Assembly: GCA_020638595.1 (NCBI GenBank)
Contig: JACKIG010000009.1
Location: 1 to 64,000 of the forward strand
Direction: 5' to 3'
DNA: 64,000 nucleotides
Source: Rhodospirillaceae bacterium
GTDB taxonomy: Bacteria > Pseudomonadota > Alphaproteobacteria > DSM-16000 > Inquilinaceae
Numbering within the stretch: the stretch's first letter is position 1; every line of letters begins with the position of its first letter. A model generated the notes under the pieces. It ran no database searches and was not told where the DNA came from. It saw nothing but the letters and a program-made list of their open reading frames with translations. Below are positions 9,068 to 17,609 of this stretch, piece by piece. Position numbers and translations under genes: made by a program.

Positions 9068-10494
9068 GCCACTTGTCCCGGACAATCAAAGCCCGCAGGC
9101 TCTTGAACAAAACCGGTCATGTCCGGGCCTGTGGTGTCGACGGTCCCGCCCAGGCTGTTGGCGTGGCCGGTATCGATGCGCACAGGCACGATCGACCCGA
9201 TCAGGCGGTCGGGGCCGCAGGCGTTGACGACCTGCATGTAGGGGCTGCGACCTTGCAGCTGGCCGGGCTGCCTGCCGCGGCGTTCGAACAGGACGGGCAG
9301 CACGCTGCCTTCGTGCCGGCGGTTGAACGCCAGCTGCTGGGCGTTCAGGACCTGCTGCAACGCTTGCAGCCGGGCGGCCTTCACGTCTTCGGCCACCTGC
9401 CGGTCCATGGCCGCGGCCGGGGTACCGGGCCGCGCGCTGTATTTGAAGCTGTAGGCCTGGGCAAAGCCGATTTCCGTGAGCAGCCGCAGGGTCTGGGCGA
9501 AATCGGCGTCGTCCTCCCCCGGGAAGCCGACGATGAAATCGCTGGACAGGGCGATATCCGGCCGCGCCCGGCGCAGGCGGGCCACCGCGCGCCGGTAGTC
9601 GTCGGCCCGGTGGCGCCGGTTCATGGCGGCCAGGACGCGGTCGGCGCCGCTCTGCACCGGCAGGTGCAGGAACGGCATCAGCTGCGGGATTTCGGCATGG
9701 GCGGCAACCAGGTCATCGGCCATGTCCAGGGGATGCGAGGTCGTGTAGCGCAGGCGGTCGACCCCGGCGATCCCCGCCAGGGCGTGCAGCAGGCGCGCCA
9801 GGCCCCAGGCCTGCCCGTCGAGGCCTTCGCCGTGATAGGCGTTGACGTTCTGGCCAAGCAGGGTGATCTCGCGCACGCCAATGGCGGCCAGGCGGCGCGC
9901 TTCGTCCAGGATCTGTCGTGCCGGACGCGACTGCTCCGCCCCCCGGGTGTAGGGAACGACACAGAATGTGCAGAACTTGTCGCACCCTTCCTGGACGGAC
10001 AGGAAGGCGGCCGGTCCGGGGGCCGACACCTCTTCCGGCAGCCGGTCGAACTTGGCTTCCACCGGGAAATCGGTATTCAGGATCGGCTGATGGCGTGCGC
10101 GGGCGAGCCTGGCCACCATCGCCGGCAGGTCGTGATAGGTCTGCGGGCCGAACACCATGTCCACATAGGGCGCGCGCGCCAGGATCTCGCGCCCTTCGGC
10201 CTGGGCGACGCAGCCGGCGACGGCGATGACGGTATCGCCCGCACCGGCGCGGCGGCGGGCATCCTTCACCGCGCGCAGCCGCCCCAGTTCGGAAAACACC
10301 TTCTCCGTCGCCTTCTCGCGGATATGGCAGGTGTTGAGGATGACCATGTCGGCCTCCTCCGCCCGGTCGGTGGGGCTGAAGCCCAGCGGTGCCAGGACAT
10401 CAGCCATCCGTGCGCTGTCGTAGACATTCATCTGACAGCCCCAGGTCTTCACGAACAGCTTGCGCGCCGGCGGTCGCATCGGCGTGGCCCCCAT
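9064..10494 (-). CDS. miaB: tRNA-2-methylthio-N6-dimethylallyladenosine synthase MiaB
   Basis: About 476 residues. MiaB is a radical-SAM methylthiotransferase that modifies A37 of tRNAs reading UNN codons. The N-terminal UPF0004 domain has KTWGCQMNVYDS with the first cluster cysteine. The radical-SAM motif C-x3-C-x2-C is seen in EGCDKFCTFCVVPYTRG around residue 155, and a TRAM domain closes the protein. ATG 10494 gives MGATPMRPPARKLFVKTWG; an ATG five codons later is equally plausible. Its stop overlaps the phoH start (GTGA). Upstream is the olsA-like gene, whose stop is five bases before this start. Confidence 0.95.
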
Positions 10495-10498
10495 CGTC

Positions 10499-11296
10499 TC
10501 AGACGGCCACGGGCAGCCGGATCCGCCCGGCATTGGCGTTGGCGACGCCGTTGGCGACCTGCGACCAGCAGTGGTCGGACAGCGCCTTGCGCGATCCGAA
10601 ATCGGCGAAGGACACCGGCGGGTGGAACTGGACCGTGATCGTCAGGTCGCCCAGACGCACCATCGACCAGAGATGCGTGACCAGATCCATGTCGCCGAAC
10701 CACGAATAGATGCTGCGCATGTCGCGGCCGACGGGGATGCCGTCCAGATGCGTGCAGCTGACGCTGACCGGCTGGACCAGGATCGGCTTGCCGGCAACTT
10801 CCGTTTCCGCCACCGCGAACAGCGCGCTCTTGAACGGCAGCGTGCGATTGCCGTCGGTGGACGTGCCTTCCGGGAACAGGATCAGGTCGCTGCCCTCTTC
10901 CAGGCGGCGGACCAGCTCCTGCCGGTCGCGCAGCACCTGGCTGGCGCGGCGGTCGACGAAGATGGACCGCTGCAGCTTGGCCAGCAGGCCGAAGAACGGC
11001 CACGTCGCCACATCCTGCTTGGCGATGAACGTGCCTTCGATGATCCCGCCGAGGACGGTGATGTCGAGATAGGAGGAATGGTTGCAGACGAACAGCGTCG
11101 GGCCGCGGCGCGCAACCGTACCGCGGATATCCAGCCTCATGCCGCAGATGCGCGCACAGGTACGGTGGTAGAAGCGCGGGAAGCTGGTCTGGAACGACAG
11201 GCCGAGCTTCAGCGCCACCCATTGCACGGGGATGGCGACGGCGGTCCAGCTAAGATACGTCAATAGCCGAATGATGCCGAGCGGGGTCGACCCCAT
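10499..11296 (-). CDS. 1-acyl-sn-glycerol-3-phosphate acyltransferase family; probable OlsA-type lyso-ornithine lipid O-acyltransferase
   Basis: Encodes 265 residues. A hydrophobic N-terminal segment (LLTYLSWTAVAIPVQWVAL) anchors it to the inner membrane. The acyltransferase motifs are complete: block I NHSSYLD (H-x4-D), block III LILFPEGTSTDG, and a proline block near VQPVSV. The family includes PlsC (phosphatidic acid synthesis) and OlsA (second acylation in ornithine-lipid synthesis). Its place 22 bases after an OlsB-like gene favours OlsA. From sequence alone I cannot exclude that it is the main PlsC. Confidence 0.85.
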   Translation of the reverse strand: MGSTPLGIIRLLTYLSWTAVAIPVQWVALKLGLSFQTSFPRFYHRTCARICGMRLDIRGTVARRGPTLFVCNHSSYLDITVLGGIIEGTFIAKQDVATWPFFGLLAKLQRSIFVDRRASQVLRDRQELVRRLEEGSDLILFPEGTSTDGNRTLPFKSALFAVAETEVAGKPILVQPVSVSCTHLDGIPVGRDMRSIYSWFGDMDLVTHLWSMVRLGDLTITVQFHPPVSFADFGSRKALSDHCWSQVANGVANANAGRIRLPVAV

Positions 11297-11318
11297 GGGC
11301 GCGATTCCGGTGCCGGCG

Positions 11319-12152
11319 TCAGGGGCGCGGATGGACCAGCACGGGCCGACGCTCGCTGCGCTCGTAGTGGCGGATGTACTTCTCCGTCACCATCTCGGTC
11401 TTCACGATGACGCAGACGTCCGTGGTGTTGAACTGATAGTCGACCACCGCGCCATCGCCGATCATGCCGCCCAGGCGAAGATAGCCCTTGATCAGCGGCG
11501 GCATCACGGTCATGGCGGCGCGCTGGTCGATCTTCTCCACCGGCATCCGGCGCATATCGACGAAGCGGTGCGGCAGGGCGCGCGGCCGCAGCGCCGGCGG
11601 GGCCAGGCTGTAGTGCCAGAGATAGGACAGCGGCAGGGCCAGTTCGTCCGGGTCGCACCCGGGCAGGCTGGCGCAGCCGAACATCACCTCGATCTCGTTC
11701 TCGAACACATAAGCCGTGATGCCCCGCCACAGCAGGTTCATCGTGTAGCCGTTGCGATAGTCCGCATGGACGCAGGACCGCCCCAGCTCCAGGATCTCGC
11801 CGGGATAGTCGACGAGCTTGCCGATGTCGTATTCATCCGCCGAATAGAAGCGCCCCATGCGCGCCGCCGCGTCGCGCCGGATCAGCCGATAGGTCCCGAC
11901 GACCCCCCGGCTGCCGCGCCCGCGGGCGTTGTCGATCACCAGCAGGTGGTCGGCGACGTCGTCGAACGCATCCCAATCGCGCTCGGCGGCCTCCATCTCC
12001 TGCGATGGACGCGCGGCTCTCTCACGATAGAACACGGAATAGCGAAGCGCTTGCGCCGCTTCGACTTCGGCCGGCGTGCGGGCCATGCACACTTCGAGAC
12101 TGCCGCTCCGCAGGCTCCAGGATACGTCGCCTACCGGGGTGAGCTCCGCCAT
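11319..12152 (-). CDS. olsB: L-ornithine N-alpha-acyltransferase (OlsB-like GNAT)
   Basis: Encodes 277 residues. OlsB-type enzymes move a 3-hydroxyacyl group from acyl carrier protein to the alpha-amino group of ornithine, the first step in making phosphate-free ornithine lipids. Visible family features are the N-terminal AQALRYSVFYRE, the acceptor/CoA-like fold region ILELGRSCVHADYRNG and the long C-terminal extension ending near YIRHYERSERRP. AGGGGGATT precedes the ATG. Together with the downstream OlsA-like gene this forms a compact ornithine-lipid operon. Such lipids often replace phospholipids when phosphate is scarce, which fits the pho locus found further on. Confidence 0.85.
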   Translation of the reverse strand: MAELTPVGDVSWSLRSGSLEVCMARTPAEVEAAQALRYSVFYRERAARPSQEMEAAERDWDAFDDVADHLLVIDNARGRGSRGVVGTYRLIRRDAAARMGRFYSADEYDIGKLVDYPGEILELGRSCVHADYRNGYTMNLLWRGITAYVFENEIEVMFGCASLPGCDPDELALPLSYLWHYSLAPPALRPRALPHRFVDMRRMPVEKIDQRAAMTVMPPLIKGYLRLGGMIGDGAVVDYQFNTTDVCVIVKTEMVTEKYIRHYERSERRPVLVHPRP

Positions 12153-12340
12153 AATCCCCCTTTCAAGAACATGCTCTGCCTGTCTGGCCGATCATCGAAC
12201 CTGCACCATAGACCCGTTGTGGACCGAAGGCCAAACGATCCGCGCACCGTCGCCGAAAGGGTGTTTCCGGCGATACGCGCAAGACACTTCATCGAGCGTC
12301 CCATGGATTTGCGGCAAGTTCGCGACGGGGCGCGTGCGAC

Positions 12341-12376
12341 AAAACCGGCGCCTGGCCGGGCGGCCACCGGCGCCGG
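12341..12376 (-). terminator. Intrinsic terminator after the MucR-family gene
   Basis: On the minus strand an eight-base perfect stem CCGGCGCC/GGCGCCGG with a 16-base loop is followed by TTTTG. It starts a few bases after the stop at 12383 and should end the short mucR transcript, separating it from the olsB-olsA operon. Confidence 0.7.
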
Positions 12377-12382
12377 GCCGGG

Positions 12383-12802
12383 TCAGCCCCGGCCGCCGCG
12401 CCGCGCCCGCGTGCCCAGGCCGATTTCCTTGGCCAGATGGCTGCGCTGGGCCGCGTAGTTGGGCGCCACCATCGGATAGTCCGGCGGCAGGCTCCAACGA
12501 TCCCGATACTCCTCGGGGGTCATGTTGTAGGCCGTCTTCAGGTGCCGCTTGAGCATCTTCAGCTGCTTGCCGTCTTCCAGGCAGATGATGTAGTCGGGCG
12601 TCACCGACTTCTTGATCGGCACTGCCGGTTGCGGCCGCTCCGGCTGCGGCTGTTCGTCCACCCCGACATTGGCCAAGGTCCGATAGACCTGCGTGATGAG
12701 CGGGGGCAGATCGCTCACCGCCAATGAATTGTTGCCGACATGGGCGGATACGATCGTGGTCGTCAACGACAGCAGCTCGTGGGCTGGCGTTTGGCTGCTC
12801 AT
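12383..12802 (-). CDS. MucR/Ros-family zinc-finger transcriptional regulator
   Basis: About 139 residues from the ATG at 12802, which has GGAGAGGG seven bases upstream; a second ATG at 12820 is in frame but less well placed. The Ros/MucR signature is intact: SVTPDYIICLEDGKQLKMLK supplies the finger cysteine and KRHLKTAYNMTPEEYRDRW carries the histidine and DNA-contact helix. One finger Cys of classical C2H2 Ros proteins is replaced (YIICLEDGK), as is common in alphaproteobacterial homologues. These proteins repress or activate exopolysaccharide, motility and virulence genes in relatives. The gene has its own promoter and terminator, so it is a single-gene unit. Confidence 0.92.
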   Translation of the reverse strand: MSSQTPAHELLSLTTTIVSAHVGNNSLAVSDLPPLITQVYRTLANVGVDEQPQPERPQPAVPIKKSVTPDYIICLEDGKQLKMLKRHLKTAYNMTPEEYRDRWSLPPDYPMVAPNYAAQRSHLAKEIGLGTRARRGGRG

Positions 12803-12831
12803 GTTCCCTCTCCCACACAAGATCCAGCTAC

Positions 12832-12860
12832 TATATAAGTGGATGGATAGCCTCTGGCAA
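12832..12860 (-). promoter_or_regulatory. Sigma-70-type promoter of the MucR-family gene
   Basis: Minus strand: TTGCCA (12855-12860), a 17-base spacer, then TATATA (12832-12837), about 30 bases before the ATG at 12802. The -35 matches consensus at five of six positions and the -10 at four of six, in an AT-rich island within GC-rich surroundings. The same gap must hold the promoter of the divergent tusA-like gene. Confidence 0.6.
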
Positions 12861-12886
12861 TAGTAACACTGGCGAGATCAATCGAT

Positions 12887-13165
12887 TTGCGACCCTTGTC
12901 AAGAAACCCGGACTACTTCCTCGACATCAGTCAAGAGGTCTGTCCAATCACCTTTGTCCGCACAAAATTGCTGTTGGAGCGCATGGCGCCGGGCGAGGTG
13001 GTGGAAATCCGGCTGGCGGGGGGCGAACCGCTGGACAATGTTCCCCGCTCGGCCGCCGAACTGGGCCACGCCATTCTCGCCACCTGGGCGGAGGAGGCCA
13101 GCGATCCGCGCGGCATCCACCGCTTGCTGATCGAAAAACGCGAGAGCCTGCCCCCGCCGGGGTGA
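12887..13165 (+). CDS. TusA-like sulfurtransferase
   Basis: Encodes 92 residues. TusA-family proteins are small cytoplasmic sulfur carriers with a single active cysteine in a Cys-Pro-x-x motif; here it is EVCPITFVRTKLLLERM, and the rest of the fold follows with EVVEIRLAGGEPLDNVPRS. Partners could be tRNA thiolation, molybdenum cofactor or sulfur oxidation enzymes; nothing nearby decides this. The first in-frame start is TTG at 12887 (another TTG at 12896) with only a weak ribosome site, so low expression is likely. It is divergent from mucR and convergent with rimI. Confidence 0.85.
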   Translation: MRPLSRNPDYFLDISQEVCPITFVRTKLLLERMAPGEVVEIRLAGGEPLDNVPRSAAELGHAILATWAEEASDPRGIHRLLIEKRESLPPPG

Positions 13166-13192
13166 GCGACGGTCCCGGCGCGCCGGCAGGGG

Positions 13193-13639
13193 TCAGTCGC
13201 CGGCGATGTCCCGGCGCAGCACCAGCGCATCGCGCACCTCGGCATCGCGGTAATAGCCGCGCGCCGGCCGACGGCGACGAAACCGGCCGATCGTAAAGCG
13301 CCTTTGCCGCATCGTTGAGTTCGTCGACTTCGAGGAAGACGGCGCTGCGCCCCGACCGGCAAGCGCTCCAGCAGGTTCGCCAGCAGCAGCCGGCCGATGC
13401 CGCGGCGGCGGTGGCCGGCGGGTGGCGATGGTCAGGACTTCCGCCTCATCCGCCGCGCACGGCCGATGGCCAGGCCGAGGGGCTCCTCCGCCGTCGCCAT
13501 CAGGGCGACCGTGCCGGCGGGACAGCAGCGCTGCCATGGCCTCCGCTCCAGCCCGCCGAAAGCAGAGCCATGCAGCCGACAGCACCGGCCGCCGTTGCGC
13601 CCACCGGCGCACGGTGATGGCGCAGCGCGCCGCGGTCAC
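13193..13639 (-). CDS. rimI: Ribosomal-protein-alanine acetyltransferase RimI (frame disrupted)
   Basis: Pieces of a GNAT protein appear in several frames: FRRAGAEAMAALLSR early, ADEAEVLTIATR (start of the acetyl-CoA fold), RRGIGRLLLANLLERLP (the acetyl-CoA pyrophosphate loop) and the C-terminus GYYRDAEVRDALVLRRDI. RimI acetylates the N-terminus of ribosomal protein S18. Start (GTG 13639) and stop (13193) are coherent, and the start overlaps the tsaB stop as GTGA, the normal tsaB-rimI coupling. At least two frame changes in 450 bases break the reading frame; lost bases in G/C runs are the simplest explanation. Confidence 0.75.
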   Translation of the reverse strand: MTAARCAITVRRWAQRRPVLSAAWLCFRRAGAEAMAALLSRRHGRPDGDGGGAPRPGHRPCAADEAEVLTIATRRPPPPRHRPAAAGEPAGALAGRGAAPSSSKSTNSTMRQRRFTIGRFRRRRPARGYYRDAEVRDALVLRRDIAGD

Positions 13640-14294
13640 GCGCGATGCCCCGCCCCGGCGGGACGCGGGCGTCGGGTGGTCGGCAGGTAGACGGGCAGCG
13701 GTGCGTCCGGGCCGGCCCTGTCCGACCTGTCGCGGGCAAGCGCGGCGACGACCGCAGCCGGTGGCCGGGGCCGCGGCCAGGGTGACGTCGGTCGCCCGAA
13801 CCGGCCGGCACGCGTCGGCGGCACTGCCGGCCCAGCAGGATCGGCCGATCCGCAGGTGCCGGGCCGGATCGCCCGGCAGGCCGCACCAGCCGGGCCGACG
13901 GGTGCCAGATCCTGGTCGAGGACTGCAGATATGGATCGCTGCGGCGGCTGTCCAGGGCCACCAGCAGGTCGTGCCCGCGCCGCGGCGGGCGACAGGCAGG
14001 CGGCGGTGGCAAGAGTGCTGTCATGCCGACGATCGGGCGGTCGCCGGCGAGCGCCATACCGGCAACGGCGGCGATGCCGATGCGCAGCCCGGTGAACGCG
14101 CCGGGCCCGTGGTGACGGCGAAGAGATCGACGTCGAATGCCGCTGTCCGTGGCCAGGGCGTCGACCACCATGGGCATCAGCGCTTCGGCGTGGCCGTGGC
14201 GCATCGGCCGGGTGGCGCCGGCGATCCATCCGTCCCCGTCGCACAGGGCGACCGAGCAGGCATCCCCGGCGGTGTCGACGGCAAGGATCAGCAT
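13636..14294 (-). CDS. tsaB: tRNA threonylcarbamoyladenosine biosynthesis protein TsaB (frame disrupted)
   Basis: The N-terminus MLILAVDTAGDACSVALCDG is typical TsaB (ASKHA fold), followed by HGHAEALMPMV, then in shifted frames GPGAFTGLRIGIAAVAGMALA and, near the end, PLPVYL. TsaB partners TsaD and TsaE in making t6A37 of ANN-decoding tRNAs and is essential in most bacteria. The start has AGGAGG upstream. The span is 659 bases, not a multiple of three, and several frame changes occur. Because the gene is normally essential and its boundaries are clean, sequence error is more likely than decay. Confidence 0.82.
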
Positions 14295-14328
14295 GCGCCC
14301 CGCCGGGCCTCCTATGCGGCGGCAGATG

Positions 14329-15419
14329 TCAGATGGCCAGGCCGGTTCCAGCGGCCTTCGCCCGGTCACTGCAACCTGGGTGTCCAGGCTCTCCAGGTCA
14401 TGCGTACGGATGAAGCCGCGGATGTACCCGATATAGCCCTGGCCCAGCTCGGAATACGCGGTCAGGCCGCCGATCAGCGTCAGGCCGTCGGGCTGCTGGC
14501 CGGCCTGACGCTGCGCTTCGCGCATCGCCCGGAAGGACCAGTAGGCCGGGTTGGTGTTCAGGTTGTAGACGTACGCATCCACGGCATCGATCAGCTGATC
14601 GAAGGTCGCATACACATGGCCCGTGTTGGCCCGCATGCCGCTGAGACCGACCTGGCCGAACAGCGCATTGCCGTTGCGGGCCAGCGACGAGGTGCCCCAG
14701 CCGCTTTCGACCGCGGCCTGGGCCAGCGCCATCGACGGCGGCACGATATCCACACGGCGCAGCAGCACCTGAAGGGTGTCGCTGCCCAGACCGTCGGCGG
14801 GGGCAACGTTGTAGGCCTCGGCGAGGTCGGTCAGCCACTGGCGATCTTCGTCCGTCAGGGTGGCGCCGGCGGCCAGCTGGTCGTGCAGTTCGACAAGCCG
14901 TGCCCGTTCCAGCGCGATCCGCTCATTCACCCGCAGCGTCAGCGGCAACAGCGTCCGGAAGAAGATGTCGATGCGCTGGGCGGCGTCGGCCCGCGTCGTG
15001 AAATCGGCAGGCAGCTCGGCCAGGAACAACCGCGGCACCACGCCGCCGTCGTCGCGCACCCGGTCGAAGTCGTAGCCGAGGGTTTCGAACATGTCGACCA
15101 GATCGCCGGTGCTGCTGACCCAGAGAATCCGGTCGGACTCCTTGTCGATCGGCGGGACTGCACTTTCGGTCGGCGGCGTTTCCACCAGCGGCATGTCGCG
15201 CCAATCGGTGTCCGACTCGTTGAGGGACGGTGAGGATCCGGAGGTGGAGACGAGCTGAGGCGTCAAGCCGGAGGCAATCGTCGGGCCGGATGCCACGGAA
15301 AGCGGCCTGTGGGCCTGGGTGAAGCTGACGGCCAGGCCGAAGGCGGTGGCACAGACAATCGCTGCCGGCAACAGCACGCGGGTTCGCGGGGCGCCGACAT
15401 GGATCGGTGTCGTGGACAT
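14329..15419 (-). CDS. Bax-family secreted/periplasmic glucosaminidase-like protein (3' frameshift)
   Basis: About 363 residues. A membrane anchor or signal segment (VLLPAAIVCATAFGLAVSF, residues ~14-32) precedes a linker and a C-terminal glucosaminidase-like domain with PPSMALAQAAVESGWGTSSLARNGN, containing the presumed catalytic Glu, and the conserved NALFGQ-like segment. Related Bax proteins are predicted peptidoglycan hydrolases (N-acetylglucosaminidases). As written, the frame runs without a stop into tsaB. One extra base in the CCCGG run near 14361 would give the ending GRAKAAGTGLAI and a TGA at 14329-14331, just before the tsaB ribosome site. I therefore do not treat it as a fusion. 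Confidence 0.75.
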
Positions 15420-15531
15420 GGGTGACAGTGCTTTCAAGCTACGGAAGGGCGCGGCCACGCGTATCCAAAGCCGACGCAAGACGCATGGGCGCCGCGGTTC
15501 GGTCGGCGGACAGGCACGGCCCGGATGCGCC

Positions 15532-16083
15532 TCACATGACTGCGCGGACTTCGACGACCTCGGGGATGTAGTGGCGCAGCATGTTCTCGATGCCGGCCTT
15601 CAGCGTCATCGTCGAGCTGGGGCAGCCCGAACAGGACCCCTGCAGGTGCAGGTAGACGACGCCATCCTCAAAGCCCTCATAGACGATGTCGCCACCGTCC
15701 TGTGCGACTGCGGGCCGCACGCGGGTGTCGAGCAGCTCCTTGATCTGCGCGACCACCTCATCGTCGTCGCCCACCGCTGCCGCGCCCCCTCCAGGCGCCT
15801 CCTGCAGGACCGGGCGGCCCGATGCGAAATGTTCCATGATGACGCCCAGAATGGATGGCTTCAGCAGATACCATTCCCGGTCGTCGGCTTTGGTGACGGT
15901 GACGAAATCGCTTCCCAGAAACACGCCGCAGACGCCGTCGACTTCGAACAGGCGCTGGGCGAGCGGCGACCGCACGGCCGCTTCGGCATCGGGAAAATTC
16001 GCCGTTCCGCCGGCCATCACCTGCATCCCCGGAAGGAATTTCAGGCTGGCCGGATTGGGGGTTTGCTCGGTCTGAATGAACAT
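15532..16083 (-). CDS. NifU-family iron-sulfur cluster carrier (Nfu)
   Basis: Encodes 183 residues. An N-terminal Nfu domain starts MFIQTEQTPNPASLKFLPG, and the C-terminal NifU-like domain carries the cluster-binding Cys-x-x-Cys in LQGSCSGCPSSTMTLK. Nfu proteins receive Fe-S clusters from the assembly scaffold and pass them to targets such as MiaB-like and lipoate-synthase enzymes. I start it at ATG 16083, the conserved N-terminus, although the frame is open for 46 codons upstream. It belongs to the nfu-tsaB-rimI neighbourhood typical of alphaproteobacteria. Confidence 0.93.
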   Translation of the reverse strand: MFIQTEQTPNPASLKFLPGMQVMAGGTANFPDAEAAVRSPLAQRLFEVDGVCGVFLGSDFVTVTKADDREWYLLKPSILGVIMEHFASGRPVLQEAPGGGAAAVGDDDEVVAQIKELLDTRVRPAVAQDGGDIVYEGFEDGVVYLHLQGSCSGCPSSTMTLKAGIENMLRHYIPEVVEVRAVM

Positions 16084-16243
16084 TGCATGCCTCCTCCCAC
16101 CGCTCGCCGGAGCCCCGTCGGCAAGCCCTGAGGTAGGCACACAGTTCTTCGGATCATTCCAGAAATCAAGCGTCGTCAGCTTCCGCAGTTCTGCTCTGCA
16201 GCAATTGCACTTCCCACGCAATGAATCATGCGTTTTCGCAAAC

Positions 16244-16759
16244 TCAGGCGATCTGATCGATCGCGTCGTCCGACAGACCGCCCGGGACGATGGTCACCGG
16301 GATGCGCATGCGCCCGATGCGCTTGGTGGCCAGGTGCTGGATCAGCGGACCGGGACCGTCCTGCGACGGGTTGGCGCCGAGCACGAGCAGACTGATCGAC
16401 GGTTCCTCGTCGATCAGCTTGAACACCTCGTCGCGCAGGTTGCCCTCGCGCACATGCAGGGCCGGCATCGTTCCGGTCAGCCGGTTGACGTCGCGGGCCA
16501 CGCGCTGCAGCAGCTGCTCGGCTTCCTGGCGGCGTTCTTCGCGCATCAATTCGGCCACCGACATCCAGTGTTCGAATTCCGCGGGCTCGATCACCCGCAA
16601 CAGGGCGACCCGCCCGTTGGTCTGCGCCGCCCGCCGACAGGCGAAGCGCAGGGCCGTCCGCCATTCGGCGGTGTCGTCGATGATGACAAGGGAAATCCGC
16701 GTCCGTACCGGTGGGCGTACGGTCTCGGGGTTGGGGGTGAGGGTGTCCATCGTCATCAC
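16244..16759 (-). CDS. Universal stress protein (UspA family)
   Basis: Encodes 171 residues. The single Usp domain begins with ISLVIIDDTAEWRTALRFAC, has a central helix rich in Glu/Arg (MREERRQEAEQLLQRVA) and ends ISLLVLGANPSQDGPG...RIPVTIVPGG. The nucleotide-binding loop G-x2-G-x9-G-S/T is only partly kept (GANPSQDGPGPLI), so ATP binding is uncertain. Several ATGs lie at the start (16759, 16756, 16750). It sits between the TIGR02186 gene and nfu on the same strand. Confidence 0.9.
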   Translation of the reverse strand: MMTMDTLTPNPETVRPPVRTRISLVIIDDTAEWRTALRFACRRAAQTNGRVALLRVIEPAEFEHWMSVAELMREERRQEAEQLLQRVARDVNRLTGTMPALHVREGNLRDEVFKLIDEEPSISLLVLGANPSQDGPGPLIQHLATKRIGRMRIPVTIVPGGLSDDAIDQIA

Positions 16760-16793
16760 TAACCTCCTTCCACGGCCGGATGAGCTCCGAAGC

Positions 16794-17603
16794 TCAGGTC
16801 CGGCGGAACACGACGCCGGCCAGCCAGCCGGCCGCTACCGCCATGAGAATGGCGATGCCGCCATAGGCTGCAGCCTGGGTCTGCGCGAAGGTGAAGACCC
16901 GGGCGCCGACGCCGATCTTGTTAACGAACAGGGGGGTTGTCTGGGCGCTCACCATTTGCCCTTCGCGGAAAAGAAAAACGCTGACCGTATATTGGCCCGT
17001 CGGCACGTTGGCAGGAAAGTAGATGTTGGTGCGGAACAGCTGCGGCCCCAGGCGGGCGATGGCATTGGTGTCCGACCCCTCGCCGCCTGCGGAATACAGC
17101 CCCTCGGTCTGCTTGGTCCGGATCAGGGCGTCGCGAAACTCCACATAGTTGTCCGTTCCCGCATCGGCCGGGTCGGCGGGGTCCAGGCGCAGATTGCCCA
17201 GGCCGATGCGGTGGCGCGCCAGCGTCGTTGCATCGGCCAGCCGGTCCAGCGGCACCGAGGTGGCGACGGCGTAGTAGCTCGGTACCCGGGTGAACTCCAT
17301 GCTGGCGGCGTTCACCCACAGGCCGAGGGTGCGATCCTTGCGGCGCACGACCATGCTCTCTTCCGGGCCCATCACCACCACGGCTACCTCTCCGGGGCCG
17401 TCCAGCGCCCCGAACAGCACCACCTCACGGCCGGTGAAGGCGGTGCTGATGGCGATCAGGTGGTCCGAAAGATCGGCAACCAGCCCCTGGGCGCGCGTAT
17501 CCCCGCCTATCAACGCCAGCGCCAGCAGGCCGAACAGCGCGGCAAGGGGTCGCGTGGCACGGAGTCGAGTGGCACGGAGTTGAGTGGCACTGGGCCTGCC
17601 CAT
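16794..17603 (-). CDS. TIGR02186-family membrane-anchored protein
   Basis: Encodes 269 residues. A signal peptide (PLAALFGLLALALIGGDTRAQ, cleavage near residue 39) leads into a predicted extracytoplasmic beta-rich domain with LVADLSDHLIAISTAFTGREV and NIYFPANVPTGQYTVSVFLFREGQ. One C-terminal transmembrane helix (AYGGIAILMAVAAGWLAGVVF) and a basic tail follow. The family is usually encoded beside TauE/SafE transporters, as here with a six-base gap; its function is unknown. The first codons lie in a 15-base tandem repeat that gives the unusual N-terminus ATQLRATRLRATR. Confidence 0.82.
   Translation of the reverse strand: MGRPSATQLRATRLRATRPLAALFGLLALALIGGDTRAQGLVADLSDHLIAISTAFTGREVVLFGALDGPGEVAVVVMGPEESMVVRRKDRTLGLWVNAASMEFTRVPSYYAVATSVPLDRLADATTLARHRIGLGNLRLDPADPADAGTDNYVEFRDALIRTKQTEGLYSAGGEGSDTNAIARLGPQLFRTNIYFPANVPTGQYTVSVFLFREGQMVSAQTTPLFVNKIGVGARVFTFAQTQAAAYGGIAILMAVAAGWLAGVVFRRT
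17554..17590 (-). repeat. 15-base tandem repeat in the TIGR02186 gene start
   Basis: Two and a half copies of GTGGCACGGAGT(C/T)GA (plus strand; 17554-17568, 17569-17583, partial 17584-17590). The unit is in frame and encodes the repeated tripeptide-like N-terminus ahead of the signal peptide hydrophobic core, so copy-number change would alter only the positively charged n-region. Confidence 0.7.
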
Positions 17604-17609
17604 CGGGGG

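Noticed and set aside
13500..15479. Apparent Bax-TsaB fusion protein of ~660 residues
   Set aside because: tsaB has its own AGGAGG and ATG, and a one-base change gives bax a normal end just upstream. The join is best explained by a missing base.
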